The notes under the pieces: generated by a model | What the model was told of the DNA's origin: nothing | Databases searched by the model: none | The model's input: the letters and a program-made list of their open reading frames with translations, nothing else | Translations under genes and position numbers: made by a program | Shown here: positions 36,511 to 48,188 of the stretch, one piece after another | Layout: each line of letters opens with the position of its first letter | Numbering within the stretch: position 1 is the first letter of the stretch | From: Sycobia sp. Sy_11 | Lineage: Eukaryota; Arthropoda; Insecta; Hymenoptera; Epichrysomallidae | Assembly (NCBI GenBank): GCA_018907035.1 | Contig: JACCIC010000062.1 | Coordinates: 360,001 to 424,000, forward strand | DNA: 64,000 nt | Reading direction: 5' to 3'

Positions 36511-36974
36511 ACTACCCGACGAGCTTCCAGGGCTTGCTGAGCAGTCTCGCCACGGGCAAGAGGTGGAGGACGGCGAGCGGCAGCGCCAGCGGCAGCGCCA
36601 GCGGCACCGAGAGCAAAACCGGCCACAGCCAGCAGTTGGTCTGTCCGCACTGCCGCGACAGCTTCCAGCTGAAGGCCCTACTGAAACGACACGTGCAGTT
36701 CAGTTGCGGAATGAATCCACGCTGCGCCGTGTTCCAGTGCAACCTCTGCACGTACAAGAGCATGTACAAGGCGAATATCGAGCGCCACGTGCGCAACGTC
36801 CACGACCGCGGCAGCATCAAATTCAGGTGCAACCTCTGCAGCTTCCGCAGCAAGTACACCTCCTGCGTGCGCAGGCACATGAAGACGTTTCACGAGCAGC
36901 AGAGCTGCAGCGGCGGGAGCACCGTTCCCGGCGCTGTTCCAGGCGCTGTTCCAGGCGCCACCTCGGCCGAGTGA
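36511..36974 (+). CDS. lola: Lola alternative terminal exon, three zinc fingers (153 codons)
   Basis: The acceptor ATTTCTGTGTTTCAG ends at 36510. Two bases plus 153 codons run to TGA. The linker includes a Gly/Ser/Ala repeat (SGSASGSASG). Finger 1 is C44, C47, H60, C65 (CPHCRDSFQLKALLKRH, FSCGMN). Finger 2 is C76, C79, H92, H97 (CNLCTYKSMYKANIERH). Finger 3 is C106, C109, H122, H127 (CNLCSFRSKYTSCVRRH). Fingers 2 and 3 share CNLC and similar hearts, which suggests that finger 3 arose by duplication of finger 2. The C-terminus carries a small PGAV repeat. GC-rich, so long shadow frames overlap it on both strands. Confidence 0.88.
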
Positions 36975-37204
36975 CCGACGGGGCTGGGTGGTGGTTGAAC
37001 GAGAGGTGGGGGATTTGACGAGAGCGGACCCTGTTGCGACTTCGAGGGCGATTTTTATTCGATGTACGAATTTTTTCGTATATTACACATATTTTATGTT
37101 TATGGCCGTTTCTTTGCTTTTCTCTTGCGCGTAATTTTACGTCTTTGAGGAAATGTGCGCTGTTGATTTATATATTTGTTTACATGTGCAGGGTATTTAT
37201 AGTA

Positions 37205-37785
37205 TTTTAGAGCCCTCCCTTCCACTATGTCCCAAAAAAAAACATTTTGAGAAACATTTATTGTAAGTACAAAAGTTATTCAGTTTTGAACGTCGAACTA
37301 AATGGCGAACTTGGACTTGTCGTGGATAAGCCTTTTGTAAGGTCGTTAGAGGCATTCTTCAGAATTTTTAGTAGAGTCACCAAAAAGTTAGAAATTTCAT
37401 ATTTTGATATGAATTGACATTGGGATTATATAATAGAGGGAAGCGAGGAAACTCCGATTGTTAAGAATCATGCGCATGGTTGACCAATAGCAATGTTACT
37501 TAACAAATCGTCAAACTATTTTTCTTAAAAACATTTTCTACAACGTGAATAAATAATTAAATATACAATATTTTGCTGTTTCAGAATCTGAAATTACAAA
37601 GAGGGGCCCCTATATAAAAAACTAAGGAGTACCTTCAAGGAAACTCAAAAACGATAATCAATATACAGTAAAGGGTCTCCATTTAATTCAACCTTCAAAA
37701 CTGAATAACTTTTAATTTTAACATTTTTTTCAAACTGCTTATACGTTTTATTTTAAGTGTGGGAGGAGCGGGAATCTGGAACATT
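37205..37785. mobile_element. possible MITE-like element with inverted arms
   Basis: 37271-37305 and 37679-37713 are inverted copies of each other: 32 of 35 bases pair, and the first 20 pair perfectly. Outward, both sides run into A-rich and then CTCCC-like sequence, suggesting longer, diverged termini. No transposase frame is inside, so it would be non-autonomous. The outer ends and target-site duplication could not be fixed by eye. Confidence 0.5.
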
Positions 37786-38095
37786 TCAAACATTTCCTTA
37801 TGCTCTAAGCTTCAATCAGTGTAAATCGTTTGGCGTCTATCAAAATAGTGAAATTTTCACTGGTAAATGACTGCAATTCAAAACGAAACTTATTCATCTT
37901 TAGAGAGTACAGTGAAGACGATTTTCGTTTGTTAAATCATTAAGTAACGTTTCAGTAATTATACTAACTATTTCTCAGAAAAATATAATGAATAAGTTCC
38001 TATTCACATAGGACTGATAATTTAGATATGAGACCTTAGAAAATTATTGTTTATGTTTTAGAAACATCACTGTAAATTATTTAATTTATTTTTAA

Positions 38096-38247
<152 letters not shown>

Positions 38248-38284
38248 ATTTAATTGTATTATGTCGACTGCCCTTATGCAAATT

Positions 38285-38919
38285 AATAAATATTTTTTTT
38301 TATTGGTCATACGTTATTTATATTACATTTATATGTAATACATTTATTTATATATTATATTTTATATTATTATTACAATCCAATCCATTCAATCTAAAAA
38401 TTAAAAATAAAAATAAATAAAAATAAAATAAAAATTAAAAATAAAAATTGAATTAAAAATTAAATTAATATTATAATGATAGACAGACTGTCCTTGTTTA
38501 CAGTCACCCCCGTAGTCTAATCTGAAAATAAAATATTAGCTGAAAAAATTCTTTGTTAGTAAAGTGCAGTCTGACTGTCCCCAACACCCTTACCTAATTG
38601 AAGACCTGTCGTTGTTGAACGTTTCGAGCTCGCTACGGCTCCTCATCAGAGACTCAAGACGTTGGACAGGTCTTCAATTAGGTAAGGGTGTTGGGGACAG
38701 TCAGACTGCACTTTACTAATAAAAATTTTTTTCAGCTAATATTTTATTTTCAGATTAATCTACGGAGGTGATTCTAAAGAAGGACAGTCTGACTGTCATT
38801 ATAATTTTTAATTTAATTTTTAATTGAATTTTTATTTTTTATTTTTATTTCATTTTTATTTTTATTTTTATTTTTATTTTTAGATTGAATTGATTGGACT
38901 GCAAGACCAATAAAAAAAA

Positions 38920-38925
<6 letters not shown>
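38285..38925. mobile_element. foldback (long inverted-repeat) element
   Basis: 38556-38610 and 38665-38719 are a perfect 55-base inverted repeat around a 54-base loop. Outside it the arms continue to pair imperfectly through AATCTGAAAATAAAATATT, the TGTCC block and the A/T-rich runs, to the matching ATTGGTC (left) and GACCAAT (right). The left arm has about 75 extra bases near 38310-38385. There is no protein frame. Parts of the arms recur singly at 41173-41300, 49033-49222 and 63166-63600, so this is a dispersed family. The loop holds a hammerhead-like core on the minus strand (listed separately). Confidence 0.75.
38600..38670 (-). ncRNA. hammerhead-ribozyme-like core in the foldback loop
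   Basis: On the minus strand the loop contains, in order, AACG-TC (38663-38658), CTGATGA (38649-38643), a segment able to form a GAGC/GCTC stem, GAAA (38625-38622), then CGTT (38621-38618), which pairs with AACG. This is the order of a hammerhead core: helix III, a UC cleavage site, CUGAUGA, helix II, GAAA. Against it, one extra G separates CTGATGA from the clean helix II, and helix I is poor. An alternative circular permutation (type I) uses the hairpin CGTT-CAAC-AACG, but then the cleavage triplet reads GAC. It may be an eroded ribozyme. Confidence 0.35.
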
Positions 38926-38926
<1 letters not shown>

Positions 38927-38982
<56 letters not shown>

Positions 38983-38991
38983 ATATATATG

Positions 38992-39027
<36 letters not shown>
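38927..39027. repeat. (AT)n(GT)n(TATG)n compound microsatellite
   Basis: AT units, eight GT units, mixed ATGT and GTAT units. It borders the foldback element. Confidence 0.96.
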
Positions 39028-39029
<2 letters not shown>

Positions 39030-40245
39030 AGTATGTATTTTGATTAACTACGGTGTATACTTGAGAAGGTGGTTCCATTAAAAGAACATCTATATTTATA
39101 CTGATAATATACTGATAAAAATTGTTAGGAATACGTGTAAAAAATAAAAACGACGCATCAGATAAAGATTACTAGTTTATAAGAAAGATACAAATGCATC
39201 TTTCAAGCAATTATATTTAAGAAAAAATGACTCATAGACCGACCGAAAACATTTGAAACACGTATAATACTTTGTCAATGTTTTACTCGAATGAAGTATT
39301 CTGAACGATAATATAAACATAAATGCTGTCTGTAGAAGTGTATTATTTGTTCGATTATTTTATTAATAATGAATTAGTATATTCAAACTATAAAGAATTA
39401 TATTGTTATATAGATGTTTCCTTTAGTGATTGTTGAATTAAGCATTCTAAAAAATCGTATTTATTAGAATAATAGCTGAAATCTTTATATTTAAATTTGT
39501 CAATTGAACTTTACGTTAAAGTAGTATCAATTTATAGTCATTATACTATTTAAGTGCCTAACAAGTTTGACAACCACTTTTTTATAGGTTGTAAATAAGA
39601 ACAGAATTGTAGTTTCTATCATTGAACAATTTCAGGGATTTTCTAAATAAAAAGAACTTGGTTTCTTTGCATAACAGTTTCTTATTATTAAATTATACAG
39701 TACACATTTATTTCAAAATAAAAATGTGAGTATCATAAACATTCCTTGAAAATAAATTTTATCGTTTTAGTTTTTGTTCTTTTATGTTATCTTGATAAAT
39801 ATAGTGTATGTATTTTTGGAAAATAACACTTGCGGGTGAATTAAAATGATTAATTATGCTGTTTTTGTCAATTAATAAATATTCACGTAGTAACTTCAGT
39901 GATGAAAATAATTGAGCCCAGTACTTCATATCAAATAGTTGTACAATACAAAAGGTTCAAACTATTTGCATATCTGTGTATAAAGGAAAATACTTATATT
40001 TTTGAATTAATACAATACCTTTTCACTGATATTTATTCGTTAGTATATTTGACGTAATACTATTGAAAGACTTTTAAAAGTATATTTAAAATTGACAGAA
40101 GAGCACATTTAATTATCGTAGAAAAGCTTACTGCTTTACTAAAAGCAAACTCAAATCCTACATTTTTCCATAATTAGGACATAATATTCTTTAGTAAAAT
40201 GGTATCTCACAGCTCTGAATAGTCGCAGAGACACTTGAATGCAAT

Positions 40246-40288
40246 TGTGTGTGTGTGTGTGGGCGCGCGCGCGCGCGTGTGTGTATAT
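40246..40288. repeat. (GT)n(GC)n(GT)n tract upstream of an exon
   Basis: An alternating purine-pyrimidine run with a pure GC core, 75 bases before the acceptor at 40361-40362. Prone to Z-DNA. Confidence 0.93.
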
Positions 40289-40362
40289 AAAATGTAAGTT
40301 GTAACAAACGCCACGTTCCAATACTTTATTAACACCCACGAATTCGACATGTACTGTTCCAG

Positions 40363-40562
40363 TGGCCCCGAAGCAGAACGGCCACGTCTGTCCGGACTGC
40401 GGCAGGTCATATGCGGTCTACCGGTCGCTGCGCAGGCATCGCAGATTCGAGTGCGTCAACTCGATACCGAGACACAGGTGCGAGGTGTGTGGCTATCAGA
40501 CCCCGCACAAGTGGTGCATCGACGGCCACAAGAGGAGGCGGCACAACTGGCTCTTCGCCTAA
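40363..40562 (+). CDS. lola: Lola alternative terminal exon, two zinc fingers (65 codons)
   Basis: The acceptor ATGTACTGTTCCAG ends at 40362. Two bases plus 65 codons run to TAA. The linker is eight residues. Finger 1 is C9, C12, H25, C30 (CPDCGRSYAVYRSLRRH, FECVN). ECV replaces the usual ECG, and the inter-finger linker is VNSIPRHR. Finger 2 is C39, C42, H55, H60 (CEVCGYQTPHKWCIDGH, KRRRHNWLFA). It is the second shortest two-finger exon-encoded end in the window that I am sure of being complete. The longer frame 40349-40852 in another register is a shadow. A ten-base G run lies downstream near 40728. Confidence 0.87.
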
Positions 40563-41172
40563 GGCCTCCGTTGTCCTCTGACGGAGAAGTGTACACGGGG
40601 ACTGTTTTCCTTCCACCGTTGACCAGCTCAAATATATCTGGTTATGGATTTTACATTCTGGGCAAGGATGGTGTCGCAGTGCTTTGGAATTATTGTAGAA
40701 TTTGGAAAGCGACGGTGTTGGTGGTGGGGGGGGGGGGGTTAAAAGTTGCAGTGAGCGAAATGATCGGTCTTTGTAGAGTCTTAGAACGTTCGCAATTCGT
40801 TCGGTGTTTCGTAATTAGAAAAATTCAACGACTATTAGAACATCTCCGATAGTTTTTATCTACATACCGAAGTCTGAGTGAAACTGCCTAGGTACATATA
40901 ATTCTGTTGAGTTTATATAAGAGGAGTTTTCATCAAAATATGAAATCTTTAAGAGGACTGATCAAAAAGTTTATATATTTTAGTTCTCTATACAATTTTT
41001 ATAGGTATATTTTTTATGGATTTCCAAACCGAAGATGCATAAGAAAATTTTGAAACTATAAAATGCAAACGCTACATGTTTCTGAAAAAAATCGCTCAAT
41101 AAGTATCTTCGTTATTTTGTGAATATGATAATAAAAAATTCTGCTTACATCGAGTAATATAAAGAAAACTCA

Positions 41173-41300
41173 TAAATAGTTTTATCGTTCTTATAGTCTG
41201 TTTTATAAAATAATATAGCTATTGTAACACTCAGACTGCCCTTATTTATAATCACTCAATATTAACTAAGTGTCCCGATTTATAAAATCCACCAAAACAT
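41173..41300. mobile_element. fragment of the foldback-element family
   Basis: It shares ATAGTTTTATCGTTCTTATAGTC and the CAGACTGCCCTTATTTATAATCAC segment type with the copies at 49033 and 63166. The second part also resembles the arm at 38490. Single arm only. Confidence 0.45.
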
Positions 41301-42391
41301 ACTGATATTTTATGTTTATCTTACTTATTACAGCTTTCATTAGATAAAAATACAAACCAACAAGGATAAGGTAGCAAAAACTATAGTATAATTTTCGACC
41401 GATTTAAATATATCTCAACCAAATAATACGTAAATACATAATTTCGTTACATTTTAAATTCACAGTATAATAATAAAATATTTTGAAACGGCACAATTTT
41501 TTAAAAACAAAAGAACATTATTCATCATATTATAACACCTTAAATATGATGAAATGCAGTGTTATTTTTATACTTTAAGATCAGAATATTTCGAAAACCT
41601 GACCTGATCAGTCATTATGAAGTCAGTTTGGGAATTGACCCACCGAAATACATCGGTAAAGTACTTTTAAGACTGTTTTGCTAACAATCTGTCAAATTTT
41701 GTTGGCCTATGTAATTATTGTGCAATAAAAATACCAATGCGTAGTGATTAAATCGCTCCTTTAGTTATTAAGTCACTGTATCATTTGAGCTATTTATAAT
41801 ATAATTAATGTTTTTAAACATTTTTAGAAGACGTCGCGTGTTTGTCTAACGTACTATTCCGTCATTTTAAGTGTGTGCGTAATGAAAATGTCTAGATTAA
41901 AAGCTTTTAAAATACCGTATTTGTGATTTGGCGTTCCATACTCTGTTCGGCATTAGTCGTTTATTTTTGGTTATTACGTAAAAATTTTATGATGTTTTCA
42001 ATTTATATACAAGTATATACAAGTTTCATTCTTAATAATAATAGTAATTCTTAGTTTAAGCGTAGTTTTCTGAAGCAATGCAATTATTTTATGAAGATTT
42101 TTGTGTAATGTCATTATTTATAACGTTTGGAAATGATTTATTTTTTCCGAATAAAGTCATAATGGCCTCTTTAAATATATTCTATACTTATTTATAATTA
42201 TAAGTTATTCTACTTTATTGTTTTTGTTAAATATAGGTTATATTAAGTTTATTATCCCTAAAAATCTAGATTTATATGTAATATCATGAAAAATTATTTT
42301 AGATAGTTAAATGTATTAATTAACTTTTAATTGTGTTTTCATGGAAATTCTATTCGCTTAACTAATTATAATTCTAATTTTTTCAGGTCAG

Positions 42392-42394
<3 letters not shown>

Positions 42395-42454
<60 letters not shown>
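42395..42454. repeat. (AT)n microsatellite
   Basis: About 29 TA units. Confidence 0.97.
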
Positions 42455-42455
<1 letters not shown>

Positions 42456-43146
42456 CTTGTCGGCGATGGACACAATAAATTCAAAGGATACCAATGATCA
42501 ATGAACGTATCAAAAGTTACATGATGATATTCTACACGATGACCGAAGAATAATTACTATTATTGTATGAATTTTCCATAATTATTTTTAATTTCGTTGG
42601 ACTCTATATATAAATATAAATCCAAGTTTTCCTATGAGAGTTGAACATAATTTAAAGTTTGACAGTAATTGCATATTATTGACATTAATACTGATTTGTA
42701 GAGTAATATTAGATATATTTCCTAAGTTTGCCAGCACTTTCAATAAATGGAAGTCTGCATGAATTTAATTAGTATCACGAACGAACTCGACTCGCTACAG
42801 AAATTATGGGTATAGTAAAAAGACCCCGTGGAAATAGATGCTTCTGTTACATAGATGCGCTGTTGCAAGCCCTTTTGCCTTTCTCGTATATGACCGAGGC
42901 TGAAAAATGGTCTGCTAGCACAACTGCAATCCGTCCCCACATAAAACTATCCTATAGAATATATGATAATTCCTTTTTTTGTTTGCGAAGCAAAACTAAA
43001 AAATAGAAAGAAAGAAAGAAAGTCAAATATAACTAAGCCCAGAAAAAGTTTGAGCGTTGCAAGCTTGCCTCGCGGCCCAAAAAAATACATATAGATAACA
43101 ACTTCCAAAGCTAACCTCTCGCCGTTGCTTTCTTTTCTGCTTCCAG

Positions 43147-43370
43147 CCTATCGGAAGACGTACGTGGGCGAGCACATGCTTGGTTACACGTGCACCAAAT
43201 GCAGCAAATTCTACAAGATGTGGAGCAACTATCTGAAGCACAAGTGCGAACCGCCCCAGTTCAAGTGTTCGCTCTGCCCGTTCGCCGCGTTCAAAGCCTT
43301 CATACTGCACGCCCATCAGGCCGAGCAGCATTTCAAGATCGCACAGGCCAACAAGCCCAACAACACGTGA
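43147..43370 (+). CDS. lola: Lola alternative terminal exon, shortened first finger plus C2H2 finger (73 codons)
   Basis: The acceptor TTTTCTGCTTCCAG ends at 43146. Two bases plus 73 codons run to TGA. Finger 1 is C15, C18, H31 and then C33: the usual H-x4-C is shortened to H-x1-C (YLKHKCEPP). The rest of the finger (CTKCSKFYKMWSNYL) is normal, so this looks like an evolved short knuckle, not decay. Finger 2 is C40, C43, H56, H61 (CSLCPFAAFKAFILHAH). The extra His at 54 gives an alternative ligand. The tail is short and polar (KPNNT). The exon begins YRKT; Tyr as first residue is shared with 36511, 45961, 49425 and 62405. Confidence 0.86.
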
Positions 43371-45960
43371 GGCATCGGAACGAACGCCCCCACGGCGTCC
43401 GCGAATATTCTTTAACATCCCTCCCAATTCCTTTCCTACTCTCTAGACTATTTTTTTCCTTATTTTGCTCCTTAGTTTTCATCTTTTTCACCCCCCCCCC
43501 TCCCCCATTAACCTGTCCTTATTTTCCGTAAGTGTGTGCGAGCGTGTGTGTGTGCGGTAGGTATAGGAGCTAATAATCATTATAATTATTATAATAGAGT
43601 GAAATATACAAGGGTGGCTGATGATCGCTCTGTTCATCCGGACAATCGACGTTTCCTTTAGCGGCTATGTTCAAATTATGTAAAGGTACATTTAAAGTTT
43701 TTTAATGACTGCCAATCTCGAATATAAGTTTTTTTACAGGTTCCGTTACCCATGTATTTCAGTAAAATATTGTATTGTAAGAATGAGTTTTATGTAATTT
43801 CAGTATAGCCCTTTATTTTAGCTAGAATTTTTGGACATAGTGGATCTTCTGACGTAACAGGATCTATGAACTCATTGAGCTGAAGCAGCCTACAGTTTTT
43901 GAGGCAAAGTGTGTTTTTGTCACGTAACTTTATCTTTATTTAAGCTTACAATAGAAAGATTATTTGCAATTGTACAATCATAAGGTGCTTTATGCCACTC
44001 ATTTTATCAAGCTCGTGGACCCCCGCCTGAGTTGAAAATGCAAATTTTATGTACACAGCTTGAATAAATTCATCCAGTGATCATTAGACGAGTTAATAAT
44101 TCTAATTCGTTATCGAGTACAATATTATACATTTTACTAAAATGATAATACAAGCCTACGCGGATTTCAGCGCATTATTTCTATTCATACAATTGCTAAT
44201 ACTTTTTAAGTCTAACAGTTATACACATTATGTATTCAAAACTTCATTTATTTTTGTGTGTTGCTTAATCTATTAATGATTATACTTTTTCTATTACCAG
44301 TGATATCTAGTTATAAATGCATTTCAGCTTAAGTATTTTGAGAAGAATCTTCGAGAAGTCGAATGAATACACATAATTCTAATTGTTTGATTATTCAAAT
44401 ATTAATTATACAATATTGTAGTCAATCTGAATTTTTATTCATAGCTTTTTTTAATATTAAAAGTATTTACTTTTCTTTCAGTAAACAATTTTTTTTTCTA
44501 TAGCAATAGAAAAAATGACACTTTATTCTTTTTATTATTTATGATTTTACAAGATAAGTTTAAAGACATTTGTTAAATATAGATAAATTTTAAATAAATT
44601 AATTTAGATTGTAAAAAAATATTATTAAAACTTTTTAATCATTGCTTTTATAATTTTGTCAAAATTATGTGGTTGATAAGAATTCATATTTATTTAGTTT
44701 AATTATTGAGTTATTTTATAAAATTGTTTTTATGTTTTATTTTATTTATAACTTCTTTTAAAAAAGCAATCTACAGACGGTTATTTTATATTTTTTTAAT
44801 TTCGAAAAAAATATTTGCTTTAATACAATTAGAATGAAAATATTTTCGTAATTTTATAGAAATGTACAAAATTTATATACTGTAAAAAGTTGTATTAAGA
44901 CAATTGAATACTTCATTACTTGATGAAAATAGGGAATAAGCAGAATTTTATGCATTACAATGAAATGTTAAATGTGAAATTATCAGTAAGATTTTTGCTG
45001 TCATCTAGTCGTATTGTAATTTTTGCCTATTCCGAAAAAAATTGTCTGATCGATATAATAAAACTATTTGCGTAACTGTATTCATTCATCAGAACGTATT
45101 TTTTATATCATCAATGAGTGAACGCTGGATCATATATATATCAAGTAGCAAGAAAAAGAATTAATATTGTACAGAATATTTTGTAGCTGTACCAAGGCCA
45201 CAGAAAGTGTATCTACGGCTGTATTAGTTTTTAAGTAATGCATTCTTATAGATTAACTCAGGTTACAGAAGATTAATCAATTTGATTCGGCATAGTTCCT
45301 CGTATAACATCTGCATTAATGTTTTTTGTGATTAATTCGATGACTGAATACTTTTTAGATTTTTAATTTATGCTTATAGGAGTTAGTATTTTTAAGGCTA
45401 CATGTGTTATGATTTTTAGGCGAGATTTGTTATTTATTGCCATGTAATTTTGAGTGGTTGAATAAAGTATTGTGTAATTTAATGGTTTTGCGAGAGGTCG
45501 TTTAATCGAAATTCTTACCAAAAGAATTATATTCTTAATATCAATAAATAAAATTTTTATTTGTGGTTTCGACTTCACCTACGATTCTGCAATAACTCTT
45601 AATTTTCCAATTCTTCAAAAGTTCGATGAAGCTCTGGCTATCGATAATTAATTTACAGTATTTAAAAATTTTTTTAATTTACAAGATATTTAAAATAATT
45701 CTATTTTTAAACGACTCTCCGACATTTTTGAAAACAAACATTTATCTACCTATGTATTTTTATAATTCTGCTAATAAAGTTCGCAGATTAAATCGAATGT
45801 TTGATTTATTTTTAATAACCCGAATGTTATTTTTTATCATTATACTATTGTTTCAGCTATTATTTTTTATTCTATAATAAAGAATATTTAATAAATTGAT
45901 AGAAGTTATTGAAGACGAAAGAAATTTAAATCTAATTGAAAATATATTTAATTGTTACAG
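43371..45960. other. 3' untranslated sequence and spacer
   Basis: A pyrimidine- and C-rich stretch lies at about 43420-43520, then AT-rich sequence. Two short Leu/Ile/Phe-rich frames near 45370-45870 are typical of AT-rich chance frames. No gene recognised. Confidence 0.45.
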
Positions 45961-46058
45961 GATATCATTTGGGCCACGAGTGTAGGCTTCGATATGGATC
46001 AAAAGTAGCCTTGAATCGTCACATTCGCGAAGGGGAAAAATATTGTATTTGTATCTAA
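45961..46058 (+). CDS. short exon with a single, possibly degenerate zinc finger (31 codons)
   Basis: The acceptor TTTAATTGTTACAG ends at 45960. Two bases plus 31 codons run to TAA, in the common register and starting with Tyr like several good exons. The frame reads HECRLRYGSKVALNRH and then IREGEKYC. The Tyr, Leu and His positions and a Cys seven residues after the His match finger 1, as in the 48189 exon, but only one Cys is present in the knuckle. So either the finger lacks a ligand or the exon is dying. There is no second finger. I cannot tell a reduced isoform end from a relic. Confidence 0.45.
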
Positions 46059-47879
46059 TTTGTTATAGTTCAGTTCTTATGAAATTCAATCTGTTGAAAC
46101 ATCAAATATCATTATCCCGAAGATTCTGATAGATAGATAGATCCGATGAACACAACCGATCAATCGGAATAAAGGAAAGCTATACCGTCAAAAAGGGCGA
46201 TGAAAATTATGAAATAATACCCCACAGCTGTTTTGTATTTATTGATGTTTATTCATAAGTGCCACTATCCAGTTAAACTTGTCAACTCAGCTGTATAAAC
46301 TATTTCAAAGACTTAGCCGATGATCAAAGTACCATTTGTGTAATAATTATTCAAGCCAAATACAAAGCGCAAGTATTATTATTTTCAAGATGTGTTTCAT
46401 TGTAATAGAATATTTCATTCTTATACTTAAATCTTAACTATGTTTAAATATTTGAAAGAATGATTTTTCCAAAACGATTTTTTATGATCAAAGATACGGG
46501 AGGTATAAAAATCATTTCATTGTGCTCTTAGAATTGAGAAACTTTACGATTTATATAATCTGTTCGTGTCCTGTTTTCGTTTTCAAGAAATTTTACGATT
46601 AAAATCCTAGAGGATATTGTTATTCAAATAGAAGACAGTCTATGTCTAACCATACCGGTATGCACCTTTATTTTATAAAAGAAACTAAGATAAAATGCCA
46701 TTTGTTAAAGCACTCTCACGTTGATTTTGATCCTTTCATACGCACACTGCCTCATTTAAATGACTGCAGTAATTATACGTTGTGGTAATCAAACCATCAC
46801 CATTACAATATTACATTTTCAATTAACATTAATGTTCATTATCGGATTGTATTTTTATGTAAAAAGTTGGAGAATAAAATATAATATGGATATAAAACTT
46901 TTTTTATAGGGAAATATTACTTATGCATATCGTTTATTGATTTTTATTAACATATAATTTTATTAATATTGTTATTTATAATAAAAGTTGTACTTACTTT
47001 GAAGACAATTTTTTTAAAAGTATTTTCGTAATTAAATTTCATTAATTTTCTCCAAACATTGCTAATGAAATCTTCCCTTTAATTTGGCATAAAAATCTAT
47101 ATTATTATATTATAAATGATGCAATGTTTTTCAATTAGCTTTTTTTTCAGAAAAGTGACGTAAAATTTGATTACATTGAATTAGTTATAGTATAAAAAAA
47201 TATTTATCGAGATAAGACGAAAACTGCCAATAGAAATATTTAAACAAGAATTCTAAATCTGTTTTAAATTTACTTTTTTTTAAAATTAGTGTTTCATTTG
47301 ATTTCGTGAATTTTCTAGAAATTAATAATTTAAGAACTACTATAATTAAAATACTTATATTAATAAAACAATAATGTCAAATTTACGTAAACGTAAAATG
47401 TTTTTCGTTCATAATAAGGACCAAAAGATTTTGAATCTCAACCGTTCAATCAAGAATTTATCATCTATAGCGTACATAAGTTATATATAGTATACATACT
47501 ATATGGTATATTGTATTGTCTGCAATCGACGTCTGTGGTAAAAATCAGAATACCGGTTTGTATTTCCATAGACGTGTACATATTGCATTAGTCTATTATC
47601 TCACGTCACAAAATGACCATTTCTGACAGATTTTGAAGAGAATTTTTTTATACGTAAAATCAATGGATGAAAAATTAAAATTTAAAATTCTGAATAATAG
47701 CTAAATTAATCTTAATGAAACTTTGTTCTACGACAAAAATAATTATATAAGCCTACTTGTACAGCAAAAAAGACAATATAGCTTACAGAAAGCTGTACAT
47801 TAAATAACTGTATTTAAAGAAGCACCATTTGAAAATATTTAATAGTCATGCTCGCTCTTTAACCTCTTTACTTACATAT

Positions 47880-47946
<67 letters not shown>

Positions 47947-48188
47947 TAAGCTTGGAGGTGCTTCCGCGCCTCTTGATTTGTACGTGAAGTTATAGACATT
48001 CCTATAGGTATAAATGCATATAAAAGATTAACTAAATCCTTTATGTAAATAACGATTGCTATCGTATATATACATTGATGCAAACAGAAAACTTACATAT
48101 TGATAAACTAATAAACCCTTTTATAAATTAAATGTTTCCATCTAAGATAAACGCGCGAAAGCTCGACCGATGTTTCTTCTTTTTCCAG
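46059..48188. other. spacer with an (AT)n tract
   Basis: AT-rich with no gene. An (AT)n tract lies at 47885-47945. The acceptor TTTCTTCTTTTTCCAG ends at 48188. Confidence 0.5.
47885..47945. repeat. (AT)n microsatellite
   Basis: About 30 AT units. Confidence 0.97.

Larger units (their letters stand above)
40563..43146. other. 3' untranslated sequence and spacer with a foldback-family fragment
   Basis: A single-arm fragment of the foldback family lies at 41173-41300 and an (AT)n tract at 42395-42454. An open frame at 42806-43006 has four Cys but no finger spacing, and I do not call it. The acceptor TTTTCTGCTTCCAG ends at 43146. Confidence 0.5.

Noticed and set aside
42806..43006. 66-codon frame just upstream of exon 43147
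   Set aside because: No finger pattern and no recognised family; probably chance.
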